Shown one piece after another: positions 59,501 to 64,000 of a DNA stretch of 64,000 nt. This DNA comes from Solimonas_A sp052035235 (GTDB lineage Bacteria; Pseudomonadota; Gammaproteobacteria; Nevskiales; Nevskiaceae). The stretch covers positions 27,900-91,899 of the forward strand of contig JBPOHT010000029.1 in assembly GCA_052035235.1 (NCBI GenBank). The letters are read 5' to 3'. Under the pieces are notes generated by a model. That model ran no database searches and had not been told where the DNA came from. It saw only the letters and a list, made by a program, of their open reading frames with translations. The position numbers and the translations under genes are program-made. How positions within the stretch are numbered: position 1 is the first letter of the stretch; each line of letters opens with the position of its first letter.

Positions 59501-62368
59501 ATGAGCGACAAGAAAGACTACAAGCCGACCATCAACCTGCCGGAAACCCCGTTCCCGATGCAGGCCAACCTTGCCAAGCGCGAGCCGGACTGGCTCGGGC
59601 GTTGGGAGGGTGACGGTCTCTATGCCCGCGTCCAGCAGGACACCGCCGGCCGGCCGCCGTTCTGGCTGGTGGACGGCCCGCCGTATGCCAACGGCGACAT
59701 CCATATCGGCCATGCCGTCAACAAGGTCCTGAAGGACATCGTCTGCAAGTCGGCGCGCCTGGAGGGCTTCCATGTGCCCTTCGTGCCGGGCTGGGACTGC
59801 CACGGCCTGCCGATCGAGCTGCAGGTGGAGAAGAAGTTCGGCAAGGTCGGCGAGAAGCTCGACGCCCGCGAGTTCCGCCAGAAGTGCCGCGAGTACGCCA
59901 CCGAGCAGGTCGCCCGCCAGCGCGAGGACTTCAAGCGCCTGGGCGTGCTGGCCGACTGGGATCATCCGTATCTCACGATGGCGCCGACCTTCGAGGCCGA
60001 GCAGCTGCGTGCGCTGTCGCGCATCATCGACAACGGCCACGTCGTGCGTGGTTTCAAGCCGGTGCACTGGTGCCTGGATTGCGGTTCCTCGCTGGCCGAG
60101 GCCGAGGTGGAATACGAGGACAAGAAGTCCTTCGCCATCGACGTGAAGTTCGCGGCGGCCGATGCCGCCGATATCGCCCAGCGCTTCGGCGTGGCGGACG
60201 CCGCCGGCGCCGCCTTCGTGATCTGGACCACCACGCCCTGGACGCTGCCGGCCAACCAGGCCGTCGCGGCGGGCAAGGACATCGAGTACGTGCTGGCGGA
60301 TTTCCCCGAGCAGGGTCGCCTGATCGTCGCGGCGCAGCTGCTGGAGGGCATCGCCAAGCGTTACGGTGCTGAAGCCACGGTGCTGGGCCGTGCCACCGGC
60401 GCGGCGCTGGAAGGCGCGCGTGCGCAGCACCCCTTTGCCGGACGCCAGGTGCCGGTGATCCTCGGCGAGCACGTCACGCTCGACGCCGGTACCGGCCTGG
60501 TCCACACCGCGCCCGCGCATGGCGTGGAGGACTACGTCGTGGGCAAGCTCTACAAGCTGCCGGTGGACAACCCCGTGCAGTCCTCCGGCAAGTTCACGGA
60601 CGCCACGCCGCTGGTTGGCGGGCAGCACGTGCGCAAGGCCGAGGAGCCGATCATCGCCGCGCTGCGTGACAGCGGCGCGCTGGCGCACGTCACGCAGATC
60701 ACGCACAGCTACCCGCACTGCTGGCGCCACAAGACGCCGCTGATCTTCCGGGCCACGCCGCAGTGGTTCATCTCGATGGAAGCCGCCGGCCTGCGCCCGA
60801 AGGCGCTGGAAGCCATCCGCCGCACCAACTGGATCCCCGGCTGGGGCGAGGCGCGCATCCACGAGATGATCAAGGACCGCCCGGACTGGTGCATCTCGCG
60901 CCAGCGCACCTGGGGCGTCCCGCTGGCCGTGTTCGTGGAGCGCGAGACGCAGAGCCTGCATCCGGACAGCGCCGCGCTGCTGCTGAAGATCGCTGACCGT
61001 GTCGACGCCGAAGGCCTCGAGGCCTGGTGGGGCAGCACGCCTGCCGCCTGGGGCGTGGACGAGGCACGCTACGAGAAATGCACGGATACGCTGGACGTGT
61101 GGTTCGACTCCGGCGTGGTGCACCAGTGCTTCTTCAAGAGCAATGGGTTCACCAGGCCCGACTACGCCGCGCTGGACAGCGAGGCGAACCGTGACCCGGC
61201 TACCGGCAAGAACGGCGCCCAGTCCACGGTGTTCTATCTGGAAGGCTCGGACCAGCATCGCGGTTGGTTCCATTCGTCGCTGCTGGCGCGTGTCGCCATG
61301 GACGGCCATCCGCCGTACACGCACGTGCTCACCCACGGCTTCACGGTGGACGAGCAGGGTCGCAAGATGTCCAAGTCGCTGGGTAACGTCGTGGCGCCGC
61401 AGCAGGTGACCAAGACCCTGGGCGCCGACATCCTGCGCCTGTGGGCCTCCAGCTCTGATTACTCCGGAGAGATCGCAATCTCCGACAAGCTGCTGCAGCG
61501 CATGGCCGACGCCTACCGCCGCATCCGCAACACCGCGCGCTACCTGCTGGGCAACCTCAACGGCTTCGACCCCGCGGCCGACATGGTGCCGGCGGAGCAG
61601 ATGCTGGCACTGGATCGCTGGGCCCTGCAGCAGGCCGAAGCCCTGCAGCAGGAGATCCGCGCGGCCTATGGGCGGCGCGAGTTCCATCAGGTCTACCACA
61701 AGCTCCACAACTACTGCGTGGTGGACCTGGGCGGCCTGTACCTGGACGTGCTGAAGGACCGCCTCTACACCTCGCAGCCCAAGAGCCTGGCGCGCCGCTC
61801 GGCACAGACCGCGATGTTCCATATCGCCGAGGCCATGGTGCTGTGGATCGCGCCGATCCTGTCCTTCACCGCCGACGAGATCTGGGCCGCCCTGCCGGGT
61901 GACCGCAGCGGCTCGGTGTTCGCGCAGACCTGGCATACGCTGCCGCAAGCCGGCGCCACCCAGGTGGATTGGGTGCGCCTGGCTGCGGTGCGCGAAGCGG
62001 TCAAGAAGGTGCTGGAGGACCTGCGTGTCGGCGGCCAGATTGGCTCCGGTCTCAACGCCGAGGTGGTGCTGCATGCCGACGGTGAGCTTGCCGCGGCCCT
62101 GGCGACGGTGGGTGAAGAACTGCGCTTCTGGTTCATTACCTCGGCCGTGACGCTGCAGGGCGTCGCCGCACGCCCTCAGGACGCCGTGGAGGGCACCCTG
62201 CCGGGTGGCGAGACGCTGTGGATCGCCGCCAAGGCCAGTGTCCATGCCAAGTGCGAGCGTTGCTGGCACCAGCGGCCGGAAGTCGGCCAGCATGCCGAGC
62301 ACCCGACGCTCTGCGAGCGCTGCATCGTCAACGTCGACGGGGCGGGCGAATCGCGCCGCTACATCTAG
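59501..62368 (+). CDS. ileS: Isoleucyl-tRNA synthetase
   Basis: A 955-residue class I synthetase. HIGH motif: NGDIHIGHAVNKVLKD; editing CP1 domain: VIWTTTPWTLPANQAVAAG; KMSKS: EQGRKMSKSLGNVV; C-terminal zinc site: KCERCWHQRP with CERCIVNV. The zinc-containing C-terminus and length mark the bacterial (mupirocin-sensitive) IleS1 type. It charges tRNA-Ile and edits mis-activated valine. lspA follows 14 bases after its stop. Confidence 0.98.
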   Translation: MSDKKDYKPTINLPETPFPMQANLAKREPDWLGRWEGDGLYARVQQDTAGRPPFWLVDGPPYANGDIHIGHAVNKVLKDIVCKSARLEGFHVPFVPGWDCHGLPIELQVEKKFGKVGEKLDAREFRQKCREYATEQVARQREDFKRLGVLADWDHPYLTMAPTFEAEQLRALSRIIDNGHVVRGFKPVHWCLDCGSSLAEAEVEYEDKKSFAIDVKFAAADAADIAQRFGVADAAGAAFVIWTTTPWTLPANQAVAAGKDIEYVLADFPEQGRLIVAAQLLEGIAKRYGAEATVLGRATGAALEGARAQHPFAGRQVPVILGEHVTLDAGTGLVHTAPAHGVEDYVVGKLYKLPVDNPVQSSGKFTDATPLVGGQHVRKAEEPIIAALRDSGALAHVTQITHSYPHCWRHKTPLIFRATPQWFISMEAAGLRPKALEAIRRTNWIPGWGEARIHEMIKDRPDWCISRQRTWGVPLAVFVERETQSLHPDSAALLLKIADRVDAEGLEAWWGSTPAAWGVDEARYEKCTDTLDVWFDSGVVHQCFFKSNGFTRPDYAALDSEANRDPATGKNGAQSTVFYLEGSDQHRGWFHSSLLARVAMDGHPPYTHVLTHGFTVDEQGRKMSKSLGNVVAPQQVTKTLGADILRLWASSSDYSGEIAISDKLLQRMADAYRRIRNTARYLLGNLNGFDPAADMVPAEQMLALDRWALQQAEALQQEIRAAYGRREFHQVYHKLHNYCVVDLGGLYLDVLKDRLYTSQPKSLARRSAQTAMFHIAEAMVLWIAPILSFTADEIWAALPGDRSGSVFAQTWHTLPQAGATQVDWVRLAAVREAVKKVLEDLRVGGQIGSGLNAEVVLHADGELAAALATVGEELRFWFITSAVTLQGVAARPQDAVEGTLPGGETLWIAAKASVHAKCERCWHQRPEVGQHAEHPTLCERCIVNVDGAGESRRYI

Positions 62369-62382
62369 GAAATCGAATCCCC

Positions 62383-62880
62383 ATGTCTTTCCAGTACAAG
62401 AACGTCTACTGGCTCTGGCTCTCGGCCGCGATCATCGTGCTGGACCAGATCACCAAGCAGCTGGTGGTGAAGAACTTCGCGGAGTTCGAGCGCTTGGCGC
62501 TGACGCCGTTCCTCAACCTCTGCCGCGTCCACAACACCGGTGCCGCCTTCTCGATGATGAGCGAGCTGCCGCCGATGGCCTTCGTGCTGCTGGGCACCGT
62601 GGTCAGCGTCGGCATCCTGGTCTGGATGCGCGCCAATCCGTCGAGCCAGCGCCTGGTGGCGGTGGCCCTCGCGCTGATCCTGGGCGGCGCCCTGGGCAAC
62701 GTGATCGACCGCGCCACTCGCGGGCATGTCGTTGATTTCATAGATTTCTATGTGGGAACCTGGCATTTTCCGGCATTCAACGTCGCCGACATTGCCATTA
62801 CCTTCGGCGCCGGCTTCCTGATCCTGGACATGCTTCTGGACCTGCGACGCGGCAAAATGGCGGCAACGTCGCAGAAGTGA
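62383..62880 (+). CDS. lspA: Lipoprotein signal peptidase II
   Basis: A 165-residue membrane aspartyl protease with four helices. Catalytic aspartates are in GNVIDRATRGHVVDF and FNVADIAI, and NTGAAFSMM is the conserved loop. It removes signal peptides from diacylglyceryl-modified prolipoproteins, of which this window encodes several. It lies between ileS and ispH; the fkpB gene found here in E. coli is missing. Confidence 0.97.
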   Translation: MSFQYKNVYWLWLSAAIIVLDQITKQLVVKNFAEFERLALTPFLNLCRVHNTGAAFSMMSELPPMAFVLLGTVVSVGILVWMRANPSSQRLVAVALALILGGALGNVIDRATRGHVVDFIDFYVGTWHFPAFNVADIAITFGAGFLILDMLLDLRRGKMAATSQK

Positions 62881-62902
62881 CGATGGAAGTGACGAGGTCC
62901 TG

Positions 62903-63859
62903 ATGCAGATTCTTCTGGCCAACCCGCGCGGCTTCTGTGCCGGGGTGGATCGCGCGATCGAGATCGTCGAGCGTGCCCTCGAGGTGCTGGGCGCACCGAT
63001 CTACGTGCGGCACGAGGTGGTGCACAACCGCTTCGTGGTGGACGACCTCCGCGCCAAGGGCGCCGTGTTTGTCGAGGAAGTGGACGAGATTCCCGAAGGG
63101 GCCACCTGCATCTTCTCCGCGCACGGTGTTTCCCAGAAGGTGCGCGAGGATGCGGCGAAGCGCGGCCTGACCGTATTCGACGCGACCTGTCCGTTGGTGA
63201 CCAAGGTCCACATCGAGGTCAAGCGCTACTCGCGTGAGGGCAGGGAAGTGGTGCTGATCGGCCATGCCGGGCACCCCGAGGTGGAAGGCACCATGGGCCA
63301 GTTCGACGGCAGCCAGGGTGGGCATGTCTACCTGGTGGAAACCCCGGACGACGTCGCCAAGCTGGCCATCCGCGATCCGGCACACATGGCCTACGTCACC
63401 CAGACCACGCTGTCGGTGGACGATACCTCACGGGTCATTGATGCGCTGCGCCAGCGCTTCCCGCAGATTCACGGTCCGCGCAAGGACGACATCTGCTACG
63501 CCACGCAGAACCGCCAGGACTCGATCAAGGAGTTGGCGTCGAAGTGCGACGTGGTGCTGGTGGTGGGCTCCAAGAACAGCTCCAACTCCAACCGACTGCG
63601 GGAGCTGTCGCAGTTGCGCGGCGTACCCTCTTATCTGATCGACGGCCCCCAGGACATCGACCCCACCTGGCTGGCCGACCGCAAGGCCGTCGGCGTCACC
63701 GCCGGCGCTTCCGCGCCGGAAATCCTGGTCAAGCAGGTCGTCGCGCGACTGCGAGAGCTGGGCGGTGAGACCGCACAGGAGCTGCCGGGGCGCCAGGAGC
63801 ACATCGTCTTTTCGCTGCCGCAGCCGCTGCGGCGGACCCCGCCGGGGCCGGTAAGCTGA
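62903..63859 (+). CDS. ispH: 4-hydroxy-3-methylbut-2-enyl diphosphate reductase
   Basis: A 318-residue IspH, the last enzyme of the MEP isoprenoid pathway. The three cluster-binding cysteines are Cys12 (NPRGFCAGVDRAI), that in DATCPLVTKVH and that in DICYATQNRQ. HGVSQK and the EGTMGQ and TQTTLSVDDT segments line the active site. It needs a [4Fe-4S] cluster. The stop codon is followed within 20 bases by an insertion-sequence end, so the original downstream context has been altered. Confidence 0.97.
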   Translation: MQILLANPRGFCAGVDRAIEIVERALEVLGAPIYVRHEVVHNRFVVDDLRAKGAVFVEEVDEIPEGATCIFSAHGVSQKVREDAAKRGLTVFDATCPLVTKVHIEVKRYSREGREVVLIGHAGHPEVEGTMGQFDGSQGGHVYLVETPDDVAKLAIRDPAHMAYVTQTTLSVDDTSRVIDALRQRFPQIHGPRKDDICYATQNRQDSIKELASKCDVVLVVGSKNSSNSNRLRELSQLRGVPSYLIDGPQDIDPTWLADRKAVGVTAGASAPEILVKQVVARLRELGGETAQELPGRQEHIVFSLPQPLRRTPPGPVS

Positions 63860-63924
63860 GTCGATGGCGATCCACGTGACCCGTCCTGAAATAGGTTGAC
63901 ACCTATACGGGGTAAAACTGGTCG

Positions 63925-64000
63925 CTAAAGTATGCTGGATACAGACGCCCGATGGATTTCATCGGGCGTTTTGTATTTCAGGGCCAGGTGTGGCCGTTCG
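63925..64000 (-). CDS. IS3-family transposase, C-terminus only
   Basis: The last 24 codons read ERPHLALKYKTPDEIHRASV and end SSIL at a TAG. RPHxALKYKTPxE is the characteristic end of IS3-family ORFB transposases (DDE type). The rest of the gene is beyond the window, so intactness cannot be judged. A perfect 10-bp hairpin with a short T-run lies inside these codons. Confidence 0.85.
   Translation of the reverse strand, partial: ERPHLALKYKTPDEIHRASVSSIL
63945..63972 (+). terminator. Terminator-like hairpin inside the IS end
   Basis: ACGCCCGATG, loop GATTT, CATCGGGCGT, then TTT: a 10-bp perfect stem. In the plus direction it would stop transcription entering from the ispH side. It overlaps transposase codons on the other strand. 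Confidence 0.65.

Larger units (their letters stand above)
63877..64000. mobile_element. IS3-family insertion sequence, one end (continues beyond the window)
   Basis: TGACCCGTCCTGAAATAGG begins a terminal repeat of IS3-family type, and the last transposase codons follow on the minus strand. The other end and any target-site duplication lie beyond base 64000. Confidence 0.8.

Overview
The window is high-GC chromosomal DNA from a gammaproteobacterium. The murJ-ribF-ileS-lspA-ispH and rplU-rpmA-obgE-proB blocks, the lexA2-imuA-imuB-dnaE2 cassette, a BcsD-containing cellulose operon and a ketosteroid isomerase beside a TeiR/TesR-like LuxR regulator would fit a Nevskiales/Solimonadaceae-type organism. 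That placement is inference, because no 16S rRNA or taxon-specific marker is present. Gene density is high and many neighbours overlap by ATGA, GTGA or TGATG, so translational coupling is common.

Layout. 1-2000: the end of a probable steroid-catabolism locus (two NTF2-fold genes, one a clear 3-ketosteroid delta-isomerase) and a divergent LuxR regulator, with a perfect 16-bp palindrome between them. 2000-4420: VOC, SGNH hydrolase, small membrane protein and hotdog thioesterase genes on the minus strand. 4416-11027: the SOS mutasome cassette lexA2-imuA-imuB-(VOC protein)-dnaE2, with a perfect palindrome filling the spacer of the lexA2 promoter. 11100-13490: a small lipoprotein coupled to a Tat-exported phospholipase C. 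13490-17300: a CsaA-like gene flanked by REP pairs, then ilvE and ilvG-type acetolactate synthase behind a leader peptide and attenuator. 17310-20936: three overlapping genes (spermidine synthase-like, DUF3142, large exported protein). 21100-29050: small housekeeping and hydrolase genes, an HD-GYP protein with degenerate motifs, a lipoprotein lipase, SelO and a PLDc_N-type membrane peptide.

29096-35995: a zinc-ribbon/adenylate cyclase/AAA/TPR protein, an outer-membrane lipoprotein-sorting protein and an MMPL/RND exporter with a C-terminal cyclic-nucleotide-binding domain. This could be a nucleotide-gated envelope lipid transport system and is the most unusual arrangement here. 36000-38480: repeats, an SDR, MscS and greB. 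38471-49519: a seven-gene bcs (cellulose) operon, bcsD-bcsR/P-like-bcsA-bcsB-bcsZ-bcsC-TPR, with an inverted repeat in its upstream region. 49669-52058: two lipoproteins and a reduced acyl-CoA dehydrogenase-like protein. 52059-52400: tRNA-Pro(CGG), whose 3' end and terminator are duplicated as a 77-bp perfect repeat next to an interrupted tRNA remnant. 52412-63859: ispB, ribosomal and envelope housekeeping genes. 63877-64000: the end of an IS3-family insertion sequence running off the window.

All calls come from reading the sequence and recalling protein families; no database search was run.
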